Source: Lingula anatina (Eukaryota; Brachiopoda; Lingulata; Lingulida; Lingulidae). From it: a stretch of 64,000 nucleotides of DNA. A program made the translations under genes and the position numbers. Below are positions 11,791 through 25,121 of this stretch, in pieces. The stretch lies in NCBI RefSeq assembly GCF_001039355.2, contig NW_019775389.1, forward strand, positions 318,380 to 382,379, given 5' to 3'. Within the stretch, counting starts at the first letter, position 1; each line of letters begins with the position of its first letter. Below the pieces are notes generated by a model, which saw only the letters and a program-made list of their open reading frames with translations, had not been told where the DNA came from and did not search any database.

Positions 11791-12522
11791 AATCAATTGA
11801 TAATAATGAGACTAAAGCTAATTGAATAGTTAATCAATAATAAATTACTTATAATGAGCATTGAGCAGCCTTTCGGGGCTCTGCGTTCTCTGAGAGCTTT
11901 TATAGTTTTATGTAAAATGACATGATATAGTCCATGATGAAATCTACGTTGTAAACAAATAATCAGCATTAAGGATTAGGTGACTTTTACCCAGCAGCCA
12001 CAAAAACATGAAAGGTGTTACTTAATGTAATTATAAATGATATTGAGCTTCCTTTGCCAGCCAGCCCTCTTGGGAACAACGCTTGGGTTTCAGTGGAGTT
12101 TGGACTTGCATTCCAAATTGGCCCTAAGCGTTATTGGTCCATGATTCCAAAGGGGTTACAAATGGGGCAGGTCAGGTTCGGGCTGGCCAGTCATCTAGAA
12201 CGACATAGCATTTCTGACCTTGACCTTCATGACCTCGTTTTCACACAAGGGAAGGATCCCAAGTGTCCGGTTGGTTTTGGTCATGGGTTCCAGAGGGGTT
12301 CCAAAAGGGACAAGTCAGGGGGCCCAAAGATGCCCCAGTGGGGATTGATCATGGTTAGACATGGTTCCCAAACTGATTTTATTCATGGGATCCACATAGG
12401 GATTGGTTATGGGTTCCACACTGATCCTAATAGGATTTTATCATGGGTTCCACACGGGTTTCATTTTGACTGGCCTTGTACAGCTGCTTCCAGACTGGGT
12501 TGGCGGATGGGGTTGAGGTTGT

Positions 12523-12553
<31 letters not shown>

Positions 12554-14654
12554 GGAGGAGGGGGGAGGGAGGGGGACTGGTGTTATACAATACTATGGCC
12601 CGCTTGTGAGTCCATGGATAGTCCGCTAAGCCAATGTTGACTAAGTCAACTGGTGTTCCCATTTATCCACTGCAACCACAGCAGGGTGTGTTGGCTTGGT
12701 GACGTGCAGGTATTTACATGTACATAGCTACAGATATGAATTCTTTAACGCTGTATTACAGACATTGACGCACTAAGTATGATGCGTTAGGCTTACTAAA
12801 CGGACTAAGTAGTTAAAAGGTTTTGGTACCAGTATGTCAGCCTTACATTGTACAATATTGCGTTTGCATTGATGCTATTCATTTTAAGAAAGGCAGATTA
12901 AGATGGAAGGATACACACGCTCATGTGCGCGTCATACCGGAGGATATGCATCATGTTAATATGTGTTATGCATTAAACCATTTAAAAAAGGCCATGTACT
13001 CGTATCTTCAATCAGGGAAAACCCCAATTTTATGAAGATAGTTTAATTTATTGAATACGTGGCTGTTGTGGTTATATAGCACAATATATTACAAAAAAAG
13101 CATTCAATTTAGTGATAAAATAAAATAAAAAGTGTTCAAACTTTTTACGCACCGACAAAATATCACTACGAGTTTGGAGTCAAAATTGATATCTTTTTTA
13201 AAATTGAAATTGTCTATGTGATGACATAACATTTCACCAAAGCAGCCAGCGATTGCTGCAAGAAGTGAAGGCAACACTAGAGGCTTTTAAAAACTGTAAC
13301 GATTGTTTACACAAGTGCGTCTGTACATTTAAATAGTTTATACGTAACCTACACAGGTTCCCATTAAATGGCTAATCGTTACCTTTGCCTCCAGCCACCA
13401 TTTGCCGTCTTCTACCGCATCTCTGGCGTTCATCGCGGGTAGTTTTTACCAGATTGAGTAAACTGTACATTTCAATGGGCCTTCATTTTGACTTGATTGT
13501 TGTTGAGTATTCCATCAAAGTTAAAAGCACCAGTAAACCAACATGTCATTGTATGCTCTTCAGTATGGAAAATTCGTGCGAGTTTTATTTCTTCACATAT
13601 TTTAAATCCGTAGCAAGATGTTCTAGTATTCTTTCAAAACATTCTGACAAAGCTCATTTTGGTTTATTTTTCAAACATGCACTTATTTTTTACTTTTCTG
13701 ATGATATCTTATGGTGGTTTCTTTGCCTTTTGATGGCTGTTTTTTAAGTAGTTTCAAAGGATTTTCCCCAACAGTTATCAACTTAGAACCAAATTTGCAG
13801 CATCTACTGCTAAGACCTGTGTGATGCTCCACAATGATAAGAAAATGAAATAAATCGAAAATGGATATTTTTATTGTCGACTGCCTAGAAATGAACCAGC
13901 CACTACTTGTGATACGGCAGAAATATCATCTTTCACGTGTCATTAATTGCTCGCAGACTTCTCCAAAACTGAACTTTCATTACATCGATATTGATGTATA
14001 GGGGGATGCATCCATTATGCTGTAAACAAGAAAACAAAAACGAAAAAATAAGAAAAAATTCCTTTATATTCTTATGCCAGGCCTATTCAATGTGGTAATT
14101 TGTATAAGTATTACGTACTATCTCAGTTCATTTTGTGGTTGCGATGTCCAATCACAGGAAACCTGTTTGGCGCCACCTTCTGTTTATTCACCTCAGTTTC
14201 AAAAGCGTAGACCACATACAAGTAAGATGGTCTTTTAAACTAAAGCTTATATACAAATTGAAGGTTCTCAGTCTGTGATGTTTTCGCATCCTCGGACCCC
14301 GCTTCAAATAATCCTAGATCTGCCCCCCTCATGGTGGACACTCCCAANGGTTAGAATCAATTTATGTCTAATGGCGCCTGTTGCGTTGGCCAATATTACC
14401 CTAAATAATTGATCTTCATAAAGCTACATGCCGTAATTGAAGGCAAGAAACGACCTATGTGATTTACGATTCGTTCCTAGTTTGTCTGAATGGAATATGA
14501 TCTACCGTTACAAGAGAGGTTTGCCTCCCACCCCCCAACTCTTCTAAATTAAAATGGTGGACTTACCCCCTCTCTTATCTAGCAGTGAAAAAGACTGAGC
14601 AGAACTACTACAAAATGCACCAAACTTTAAAATGCACCATATTCTCCAGCCAGG

Positions 14655-14692
<38 letters not shown>

Positions 14693-16080
14693 GGGTTGAG
14701 GGAGAGAGAGAGAGAAAGGGTATTTTTGGTTTGTAGTTAATAAACCCTACATATGTCAGTCTGGAAAGTCTTTAAGTCGAACACGGTCTAATTTAACCCC
14801 TAGTTATCCCCTATTGTCCACAGTCTAAATTGGCCGGAATTTTTAACCCTTCCCCAGTATGTCCACAAGGTAGCCAATCGTCTGCGTAAATACGACCCTT
14901 TGGGTGCGTCTTATAAGCAGTGGCTCAGAAACGCTACCAATCGATGTGAATTCCCCCCGGAATGGCGTCTCTTGGGCTCCAAATACGGAATAGATCCGTT
15001 TTCAATTAGACTTATTTTGTGACAAGTGCACCCTGTGATTCAGAGTTTTATAAAAACCCACTTCCACATTATCATTATACCAGACCCTCTTCCAGGCTGC
15101 TTTGGTATATCATAAGATGGTCAATTGGTAGTTAGTTTGATTGATTACAGGGTGACCCGTTATGGTGAGGACTGGTAACACACAGGCGACTATAAATCTG
15201 ATAGTAAATCAACGACAGGTACAAAGCTGTTTTGTATATTTTCTTACAAAGACCATTCTCGTAAATCAATTTAAAACACTGTATTCAAACGTGGGTTTCT
15301 AGATTTTTTTTTTTTTTTGGGGGGGGGGTCCACAGGTCCAAAGGTTCAAAGGTTCTGACAAGTTGGTTTGAAAGAGACACATATAAGTAATAACATAATA
15401 CCACACCTAACTTTTATTTGGTATTAATAGTTTTTGGCAGCCACCTTGCACAAATGATTATCAGGGCTCAGTCTTGGTTCTCTTAACATACTTTCAAATC
15501 GCAGGCAATTTGGTCAATTGAATTTTTTCTTTGGCAAAATAAAGTAACAACACGCATATGCGCAAACAGTTTTTTTTTTTTTTTTTTTTGCATAACGATT
15601 ACCACCATCCTTAAACTTTTATTGTCTATTAATAGTTATCACTAATTTTATGTTGTATTTTGGGGGGGAAGTGGAGTATTTTATGACACTGAATATTTTC
15701 TTCGTTAAATATTGAATTTATATTGAACACTTATAGATACTTACATATCTTTGGCGGCCATCTTGGAAAGAAGGTCGGCGATGGTCGTGAAGTGCTGGTT
15801 TTACACCAAGCAATGCTTCCATTAACATTTTGAGCAATCTGAACAAATTACATGCTTTCAGCACAAAAATGAATTATTGGCCGCATTTTGTAGTCAATAA
15901 CACTTGTACTTTTTGGTTCATTACTTGGAAAAATAGCAAAGTTATTGACTTCTGTGAGCTATCTCACGCACATTAGAATTTACAGTGGATATTGTGATTT
16001 CAGAAATGTCATCTGAAACGTATGAGCAAGTTGTTTGCGTCTTCACATGCACAGTAACAAATACGCATATACGTTATATA
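11791..16080. other. Intergenic with simple repeats, no gene recognised
   Basis: Contains degenerate short repeats around CATGGGTTCC at 12280-12470 that create a 204-codon open frame (12015-12629, not believed). There is a GT/G-rich tract at 12521-12573, a (GT)n at 14657-14689 and an isolated N near 14347. A 120-codon frame at 13385 has low-complexity hydrophobic composition and no family resemblance. Confidence 0.5.
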
Positions 16081-16081
16081 A

Positions 16082-16082
<1 letters not shown>

Positions 16083-16144
<62 letters not shown>

Positions 16145-16164
16145 AAGAGAGAGAGAGAGAGAGT
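16083..16164. repeat. Compound (CT)n(CA)n(GA)n microsatellite
   Basis: A (CT) tract of about 22 units is followed by about 9 CA units and then about 9 GA units. The CT and GA arms are mutually complementary with the CA tract as loop. Confidence 0.9.
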
Positions 16165-16199
16165 TATGAAGAATCTTCCAGTATAAGAATGGAAATCTC

Positions 16200-17700
16200 G
16201 ACGGGTGCCTGCTGAGCTGACATTTTTTACATTCAGATATAGGATTTAGTAGAAGATGCCCAGCAGTGCCGTTTTCCCCCTTAAATATGCTTTACAAATG
16301 ATTGTATAATCACACAGTAAGTCCAAACACTGTTGATGACGAACAAAACATCACATTGCATTTTGAGCTACCTACGGGGTTATACATACATGCATCAACA
16401 TTAGAGCAGAGTAGAATAAAACGACTTCTTTGTTCCTGGGCTGCAGACCGAGAACGAAAAATGCGGTTCTGGGTGTTTGAAGAAGTCGCCATTTAATTGT
16501 CCCGCTGCCCTTTCCCCTTGCTTCCACGTAAATGAAAACTTTTGAGTTGATAAATGTTCCCGTCATTGGCGTCACTTGGTTCCAAAATGAAGGTTATATT
16601 TATGTTGTTGATGTCGTTGGTACGTTACGTAGGTAGTCATTAAGAGAGAATTATCCTATACACAGCAATGTAAAATATAGAAAATAGAAAAGATGATGGA
16701 GATCTGATTTCAATAGTTTTCTGTATTGTTTTTATTTTAATTTACACGTAAGCATCACAGGGGCATTAGGACATCTAGAGATGAGGGACGTTTTCAGCCC
16801 TCCCTTTCCGATCCTACTTCCTCCAATACCACCCACCCCACCTAACCCATCCCCTCCACGAACTGTATATTTCCCCCCCCCCCCCCTTCTCGCACCTACC
16901 CCTCACCTTTCCAGGAACTTTAATTCCACGTCAAACTTCAAACTTCTTGAAGCATTCGCAGCATGATGAAAGTTGGAAAACGATAAAGGCAGTAATTAAG
17001 GACATCTTGTTTGACAGGTCGATAGATTAAACATCGTTTAAATAATCATTCCAGCAGCAATGGTGAAATGAATAGAAAAAAATGAAATAATAATTTTAAA
17101 GGCACAAAGCGAAAAGCAAGCAATGACAGCAAAGATATTTTGCTAGTCTAATAAAGGAAACACATCAGACAAACATATTCGACCAGAGCATTCAATTAAT
17201 TTCTGTGATATCCCAAGAAAGCCCAAGGAAACATCCCAAGAAAAGGAAACCTCACGAAGATATACGATTAGCATCGATATGGACATTTTATTATATCCAA
17301 GAATGACGCAGGGTCAGAGATTCCATTCGATTTTCTGTTCCGCGATGTTCCCTTGGCACCAAGACGATTTAATGTACAGCGCCTGTCCGTCGTCTTGGGA
17401 CAATTATTCTCTGGTAAACCAAGGACGAACATTCCCCCTGAAATGCAGTGCGAGGTGATAAAACGAAGCTGGAGGCAAATCTGTGTAATTAATTTCAGTT
17501 GACGCGAGCGCGTGGTCAATTGGTTTTGTTATTTTTGTTATCTGTTGCTCATCTTTCGTGAAAATGAAGCGAATGAGGCGGTTGAAATGCAAACAGCCAC
17601 TGGAAGGGCACCGATACATACATCTTGCCGATTTGTGCTGTATCTAGGTCTGATTTGCTCAATTTACCAGCTGCACCGTGACTGACTGATCTTGAGTTAT
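16200..17700. other. Intergenic, no gene recognised
   Basis: Pyrimidine-rich patch with C runs at 16790-16890. A 76-codon stop-free stretch at 17272-17502 (+) lacks an early ATG and visible splice sites; I do not call it a gene. Confidence 0.45.
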
Positions 17701-17720
17701 TGTGATCTAAGCATCTATGC

Positions 17721-17880
17721 CAGGCCTGTAAGCGAGGGGTGGGGAGGGGGTGAGGGTGAGGGTAGAAAGAATAGCCCTTTCGACCGGGAAATGCCAACTT
17801 TGCATCAAAATTTGAACCAGATTCTATGCCATTTTCAAGTCGGTAGGTAAAAATGTCCACTTTTCATAAAAAGAATCCAA
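17721..17880. mobile_element. Diverged relative of the hAT-like MITE at 35508
   Basis: Begins CAGGCCTGTAAGCGAGGGG and, like the 35.5 kb element, contains G-rich sequence after the terminus and a later block GTCCACTTTTCATAAAAAGA-like. A clear right terminal repeat is not seen, so the copy may be truncated. Limits approximate. Confidence 0.4.
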
Positions 17881-17989
17881 TGTGAAATGCTGTCTACAAG
17901 CCTATGTGCGTTTTAACAAAGGTACTACTGTTAATAAAATAAACAAACAAGGAAACAAACAAACAAAAACAAAAAGACCATATATCTTT

Positions 17990-18115
17990 TTATTTATTTA
18001 TATTTGTTTTAAAATACCTTCAGTAAGTATAAGAGAATGGAAATATTTATTTATCTATTTATTTATTTATTTATATATTCATTTATTTATTTATACATTT
18101 ATTTATTTCATATTG
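17990..18115. repeat. (ATTT)n-rich tract
   Basis: Imperfect ATTT tetranucleotide array with interruptions. It creates an artificial open frame of Ile/Tyr/Leu/Phe codons. Confidence 0.85.
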
Positions 18116-18119
18116 GTTT

Positions 18120-21100
18120 CTAGACGAAGCATTTAGGCAACCGATGATCCTCCTTGATAAGGAAATATTCCTCTCCACAGACAGAATAACTTCTGATTTA
18201 CCGATTTCTATCAACATAAAACACTCCAAGTTGCAGCAATGTGACATATCCAATACACATTTCGGAGTATAGAGATATGCAGTTGCCTTAATCAGTGTTT
18301 ATTATCTCAAGTTATGTTCACGTGAGGCTTCATTCAACCTTGCTTGTTCCTCAGTGTTGCCAATAGACAAAATAATCAACCATTGTTTTTTTTTTTTCTA
18401 TTGCCGTTTTAGCAAATTGATTTAACGAGACATGCTTCTGATAAAAATAGGTAATGTTGGGTTTAAACTCAAGTAGTTTCCATGACCTGGTCTAGCTTAA
18501 ACCACTATCTGAACAGGAACAGTTTCTAAAGATCAACCTTGTGTGAACGCTTCTACATTCTATACTTGCTTTTACAGCTGCAAATTGTGGCCTCCTGCTC
18601 GTAGAAGCTTTTTTTAAAGAACTGGAGATAAAAATTGAGCTACCTGCTGAATCTTTTATCAACCAGTAATGCGCATGTATTGTAGATCTAAAGTAAATGG
18701 ACGTTCAAATTTTCAATAACAGACCTGCATAGATATAGATTAAATTGCGTCATGAAAACAAGAATGCGCCAGCTCAGCGGTGGTCCACCTTGCACGATAA
18801 CTCAAAGGTAGCCTTGTACACTGTTGGATATTTAAACACATTTTTAAGTTTGGTTAATGGTAAAATTTTCTTAATAGAATTATCAGGAAGGTATTACGGA
18901 TTTATCTGAATCATACGCACAAGCAAAAGAGGCAGAATTCACACAGCAACTGACCAACTTTTAGCATCAATCGTTGACTTAACTGAGATTTGGCCGAGCA
19001 CCGTGTATTGTTTGCTACGCAGCGACATAGAAGCTTGCAAATATACTATGCCCCCCCCCCCCCTCCACGAACGAATGAAAACACCAAGATGATCAACAAT
19101 CAATTTTTGATAACCGTTGATAAAAACAGTTCCAATGTACAGACACTCAAAAGCACGCACACACACGAAAACACAATCAAACAGGCTCTCTGGAACATAC
19201 GTACGCACACACTCGCATTCACAAACTGCAGCATAGGCATGCAAAGAGCGTTCCAAAAATAAGTGATCACAAAAGAAGCACCAGCCACTGTGGTAGGCCA
19301 CGCTGGCTGCTTCTAATAGCGTTAACTTAAAAAAATGGTTTTGGCGGAAGACTGGAGGGCGGAAAAAGATACTCGATCAATAACTTTCTCTTTTAAACCT
19401 AAATGTTAACAATACAAGCCGTCTTTTTCATTTCCAATTCTTTTAAATTAAATTTTGTAGTTGTCTTTTTGACATCAGTTTATGTTAAAATTGAATCATT
19501 CTGTCTGTTTGAGTGACCCGTTGTTTATTCAGACATTGTTTTAAATTAAAGGACGTTCCGCCATTTGTCCTCCCAGTGGTGTCTTTTTACCCTAGGTTGC
19601 AGAGTAAAACGGACAATAGATATAGCACTTGTCGGAAATAATGTCACTGCCAATTCATCGAAACTCAGGGTGAGTGTTTCTAAGCCCTGATTGCCGAGCC
19701 CGCGTACATGCTCTGTGTCCTGCTGCGTTCCTTAAGTGCCACCGAGTACTGGTAGCATTAGTCTTTAAGTGGTTCTTAACAACTGCTCTCTTGGTTTGGT
19801 TGCCTTTTTGCACGCCAAGCACCAAGAAAGCGACTCTCCGCGGTGCGAGAACAGAACTCTCTTACTGTACATAATCTGTTTTGGTTTTCTTTTGTCTTAG
19901 GATGCACTGGCAATTCAATTGTAGACAGAATAATAAATAAATCTTTTATGCATTTTTTTCGGGGAAAATCACAACAGAATCGGTCCCAAATGGATGCACG
20001 GCCTCACGTACATGTTTTTGTTATTTGTTGCGAAGGTATATTGTCAATTTTTTTGGCCGAACATTGCAATTGGGTTAATTGAAATACGGTCCTTATAAGG
20101 GTGTGTGAATGTGCCACTTTTATCAACTATTGAGTCTAACAGTGTCTCGTATATCTGCAGTTTAAAGAAGTGAACGAAAGAATAATCTTGTAATAGACGT
20201 GGAAATGGCAAACAAGTAACCAACCAACCCAAGTCGTAAACGAAAATCGAATTTAATTTGCCATTATCTTGTCGCCTATAGACGTTTCTTATTAACATCA
20301 CGTCAAAATAGAATTAAACTGCTTCTATCTATCTCACGTCAGTACACCAAGAGAGGTTTTAAGTGATTACTGGCTATCCGACCGTTATCAAGTAGTATGT
20401 GCGAGTGGAGCAAATAGCGCAGACTTCTTTGCTCCTTTCGAAGCTGTTCTCACGGTCGACTTAAAGTTAAGCGGTTACTGTAAGTACAATATTGACTATG
20501 ATCTATGTAACATTATTTTGGTGCCATCCAAATTTAATCTAAGTTCGTTTATATTGCAGCGATATTTAGTTCTTCTGTTATTGTCTGTTGTCCATGTTAA
20601 GTACCTGAGGCATGTTAAATTATTTTATTTATTTTGTTAAATCGTTTATTTATCGTTACTCTGTCAGTGCGTTAGAGCCTTAATGTAAAATTGTACAAAG
20701 ATAAAATTTTTGATAATTTCAAGGCTGCGTTCTTCTTGAAAATAGAAAGAGAGCTAGGAAAGGGAGAAAAAATGTGGAAAAAATTATAAAATCCACACCT
20801 TAAGAAGCACCAATTAAAAGACAATGTTCATAGCACATGGTTCTTCTGATAAAGCCGAAGCCACAGTGCCAAACGCACCGCTTGTTAAAGCAACTGGAGA
20901 AAAAACCTGTTTACAAAATATATTAGAAGCTTTTCATTGTCAGTTCCTTTGTTTCTCTATTTATATTTAGGGTAGGGATTGAATTCCGTGCACGTGTGAA
21001 CTCAGATCGATTATTTTCTTGGGTGATTTTCAAACATACACTACACTGTACATGTACTTGTATGTCTGAACAGAATAAAGGTGCCTAACTGCTACAAAGA

Positions 21101-21250
21101 TCGTCTGCCAGTGCGTTGTATACCCCCTTGCCTGTTTGTTTTGCCAATGGTAGGGTCTCCGTCCATCATTGTTCAATTACAAAAGCAATAACTGGTCCTT
21201 TGTTTTTGCATCAGACGACATTTTTAAGTGCCTTTTAAGGGATAACTGCG
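18120..21250. other. Intergenic, no gene recognised
   Basis: No open frame with family resemblance on either strand. A C run lies at 19051-19062 and CA-rich sequence at 19150-19220 creates short artefactual frames. Confidence 0.45.
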
Positions 21251-21264
21251 GCTAAAGGTAAATC

Positions 21265-21581
21265 CAGGCCTACCCAACTACCAGACTCGGCACCGAATGA
21301 TCCTGAATTCACCGGTAGATCAGACCACACTACCCGTTTTCAAGGTGTGTGTCAGATCGCATTACACAGTATCATACCCTGAACAAATTTTGAGCGGTGA
21401 TGCAATGCTTTTCAACCCCGCTGAGAATCGTCACTATCACTTCGCGTACTAGGCAAGAGCGGTGTCGCGTCTGATACTGTGAAATGCGTACTGATACACA
21501 CCTTGAAAACGGGTAGTGTGGTCCGATTTACCGGTGAATTCAGGATCATTCGGTGCCGAGTCTGGTAGTTGGGTAGGCCTG
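21265..21581. mobile_element. Foldback element, 317 bp, flanked by AAATC
   Basis: The left arm from CAGGCCTACCCAACTACC inward for about 110 bp pairs with the right arm ending GGTAGTTGGGTAGGCCTG, with few mismatches and a central loop of about 95 bp. AAATC flanks both sides (21260-21264 and 21582-21586), a plausible 5-bp target duplication. The element is non-coding. The superfamily is not certain: a CAG terminus suggests hAT, but hAT duplications are 8 bp. Confidence 0.7.
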
Positions 21582-22376
21582 AAATCGAGAGATATGTGAA
21601 ACATTGGAATTGTAAGAAAAGAAAAAACTTGTGAATGAAGATATAAGCTCATCAGTTAACCGACAGGTATGAAAAATTAATAACTCGGTAGAATTTTGAT
21701 AAAACCTTTAATCCGGTGGTAGGGAATCTTTTTTACATAAGTCTATTGAAAATTGGTGTAGGCCAACGTTGTTAGAGATTTAAACGGATAGGCCTATGAC
21801 GTCACCAGCAAAATGACCATACTTTGGCTGGAGACCAACAGTGTCCAGGAACATTATATGATCACATTATGAACAACCAGTTTTATATAAAGACGTTTTA
21901 GCCTGATTTAGGCACAATTGATCTGTGTGTTTTACATTATAAGTCTGTGGTACGTTTTCACCTCCACATTTTTGGTCTCTTTTTAATTCCATAAGTTACT
22001 CAATTATTGTACGGTATTTTGGTATACTTCAAAAGAACCGGTCTCTACATTGCATTAAAGATACGTAAAGTCTTATTCGCATCATCGATCTGTAATCATC
22101 TCAATGACTAATATTGCCAATTACGGCCAACAATAATGTCTCTATATGTCAGTCGGGTAAATAATTAATGGCGACCTTGATGCCTTTCCCTCATCTCTTT
22201 TTTTTCTCTCTTGATATTAATGATGCGCAGGAAAAATCATTGTAAGATGGAGAATTGCAGAACAGCAAAATTTGTTAATTAAAATACATTTTGTGTCTTC
22301 TCAGTGAATATATCTTTTCCGTGTGAGCGTTTTCTGGGTTACTTTGGGTGCGTTTGAAACTATTGCACTAGGTAGT

Positions 22377-22560
22377 TCGATCCAACTCCACGGGGACTCT
22401 CGCTGAATCCAATCACATTAGCTCAATTACACCATTGATTTGTTTCCAACATGTTCTCACAATCACCAACTTTTTATGTATTTTAATCAACGCCAGGAAG
22501 AGGCGAGTTAATCTTTTAATTTGATTGCACTCAGCGAGAGTCCCCTCGGAGTTGGATCGA
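22377..22560. repeat. Inverted repeat upstream of the C1q gene
   Basis: Arms 22377-22406 and 22531-22560 are 30 bp each with two mismatches. Weaker pairing extends inward for another ~15 bp. The loop is about 95 bp. It lies 105 bp before the acceptor of the first coding exon of the C1q gene, so in an upstream intron or promoter. Confidence 0.75.
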
Positions 22561-22668
22561 TCTGTTATCTAAAGGTGCTTCTATTGGGAATGAGCCCTTA
22601 GTTTACTGACAGAACTGGGAGCACCAGTACCATGACCCGTCTTAATCTTTTTCCTTTCTTTCAGTAAA

Positions 22669-23009
22669 ATGCAGGTAGAAGTGCTGAGCCTTTGTATACT
22701 TCTAACTCTCACTCACGTGACGGCCACCAGGCACAACCGAGACCCGAACAAAAGGCGGCGCTTGAGGGACGACATCGCTGCATCCGGGGCTTGCAACCTC
22801 GAGGTGAGATGTGACTCGGCACTTGTGGATGAAGACGGGCTCGCGGCTGTCCGGCTGCCTATAAGAGGACCGCGAGGAAAACCGGGGGAAGATGGTGAAA
22901 AGGGAGAGAAAGGGGAACCTGGGTTACCTGGTGTACCTGGACGGGCAGGTAAACATTGTGAAGTGTCAGGTATAATGGATAACGTTTTTGAAATAATGGT
23001 CTTTTACAC

Positions 23010-23064
<55 letters not shown>

Positions 23065-25121
23065 GGGTGTTCCCTCTGTAATATAGACCAATATTCGGTA
23101 AAAAACGCCCCTGTTTAGAAGACCGATATTTCATATAATTTTATGAAAAGATTTTCATGGACGTAAAAGTACCCAATAAAACTGTCAAGGGAGAAGATAT
23201 CTTGAATTGCGTTCTAGGATGAAATGCTTTCCTGAGAGAAGTACAGTTTTTTCATCTCACCAAACCTCTGCGTTAAGTTGTCTCTGTTGGCTCGTGTGCC
23301 ACAATTTTCCAATTTAATCATTTGTGCAGCATAAAACATAGGATTTGAATTTGTAGAGAAGCACACCTGTTTTAGGTTAAATATTCTGTCTAATCTTTTG
23401 GCTAAAACTGACTTTTGGCGACTTTAAATGGAGATATACATACAAGTAGAATAAGTAAGAGCCTTGGGTCTTGAATGTTACCCAAGAAACCAAACATTTC
23501 GCATTTTGATCCAAGTCTTTGTTGTTATACCAGGCAAATCATACCCACCACCGCCAAAAGTTGCATTTTTTGTGGGACTAGAAGAAAACATGGGTCCCCA
23601 AGAAAAAGATACCGACGTTGTCTTCGACAATGTGGTCACTAACGTAGGCGACGGCTACAATCCCAAGACAGGCCGGTTCCGAGCGCCTTACAACGGCACA
23701 TACCAGTTCCATATTGTTATATCGGCTCAAGGTCGGCAAAAGGTGAGCATGTATAAGGTGAGCATGTGCTGTAAGCTACACAGACCCATCTAGCGTAACA
23801 TAGTTCATTGTCCTTTCCTGTAATATTCATATTTGTGTAATTTGCATTTATCTTGAAACCTTATGATGAATGTGCACCTTGTTTTGATCCACAAGATCAG
23901 AACCCTGATGGACATACTGGACATACTGCCCTCTTGTTCCACATATTACTAGCTACAAAACGTGTCATATTCTTAGTGGTGTATCTGTTAGTAACGTGCA
24001 GCAGGTGTGATCTGGGAGCCACTTCAAAAACAATCGATAGGTGGTGCCACTTGTTCGGACCCATAGCTGCTTTAGTTTTTGCCGTTTTGTCAGTGACAGG
24101 AGTTTTTCTCGTTAGCTGATTTCGGCCTTTCGTGTTTGCGATGTGTCCCTAGACAATATCTTCATTTTCAGACAAACTTGACTGATTATGTTCATATTGT
24201 AGTATAAACGATGGAACTAATTTGAGGCATGTAAGCATGCCATTTTTTTTTATCTTCCGTCACGACTTCATATTACATTTGCTGTGCTGAGTGTGTATGG
24301 TCGTTGTCCTTTTATAGCTGTCTTTCTTTCCAGCTTTAATTTTCAGTTTGTGGATGTTAATTGAGTGTTTTGATTTTTAGATACTTAGTAGAGATCATGT
24401 TGTCCTTAAAAGATATACTGGTACACGTCTTCCTTGCAGTGTATATTTACGTTGTAACACTAGATATTGTGTGCTCACGCTTGTTTGCACGGTGTCTTGT
24501 TTCTCATCACACATTTGATTAAACACTTTGTACATTTGAGCAAGACGGCTATTCCCTTGTCATCCGTTTTGTCTGTCAACGTGTCAGATATACTTGTTTT
24601 CCAATTTTCTCTCCACGGAACACTATTCGATTCATCTCTAGTAGCAGCTGGCAAAAACGTTGTTTTTTTGTAGAATCCAAATGCACTATGAAAAAATATT
24701 TAATTTTAAAGTTATCATTACAGTTTACGGCACACTCCCCAAGTATGACGTTCGTGTGCATTTGGTAAAAGCAAGCAACAGATCATTTGTGGAGATTGAC
24801 AAAACGTCCAATTTTCTTTGCTTTAATCTCTGAAATGTCTTCATTTTGATGACAATCTGTGTGACAATGCTTAGGGACAGATGATATAGCATTAAAATAC
24901 AGGGTTCGTGGTTTCAGGCTGCAGTGATGCTGATCAAAAATGGCGTCATGATCCTAACGGTCTGGGCGGAGAGCATACCCTTCTGGTCCACGGCTTCCAA
25001 CACCGCCATCTTGAAACTAAAAGAAAAGGACCAAGTATGGCTGATGGCGCTAGGGCGTGCCCCGTATCTCCATGGTTACATGTATACAACTTTTTCCGGA
25101 CATTTGCTATTTACGAACTAA
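22669..25121 (+). CDS. Secreted collagen-C1q domain protein
   Basis: Three coding exons: 22669-22948, 23534-23742 and 24918-25121, all GT/AG with fitting phases, encoding 230 aa. Residues 1-20 form a signal peptide (VLSLCILLTLTHVTA core). Cys42 and Cys48 may form inter-chain disulfides. Residues 67-96 are ten collagen-like G-X-Y triplets (GPRGKPGEDGEKGEKGEPG...). Residues ~102-230 form a C1q globular head: VVFDNVVTNVGDGYNP, GRFRAPYNGTYQFHI, then MLIKNG, TAILKLKEKDQVWL and the terminal YTTFSGHLLF. Collagen-C1q proteins are secreted trimers used as pattern-recognition or extracellular-matrix factors; the ligand here is unknown. Exon 1 is preceded by a good acceptor (TTTCTTTCAG) four bases before the ATG, so an untranslated upstream exon is likely; I could not locate it. 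Exon 2 has a duplicated donor. Confidence 0.93.
23009..23061. repeat. (TAT)n microsatellite in the first C1q intron
   Basis: About 17 trinucleotide units, 60 bp after the exon 1 donor. Read through in frame it would give a tyrosine tract, but it is intronic. Confidence 0.95.

Noticed and set aside
12015-12629. 204-codon open frame (+)
   Set aside because: Produced by degenerate CATGGGTTCC-type short repeats and a GT/G-run; composition is repetitive and no family is recognisable.
17272-17502. 76-codon stop-free stretch (+) beginning after TAG and ending INFS then stop
   Set aside because: Looks mildly protein-like but has no early ATG, no clear acceptor and no recognised family.
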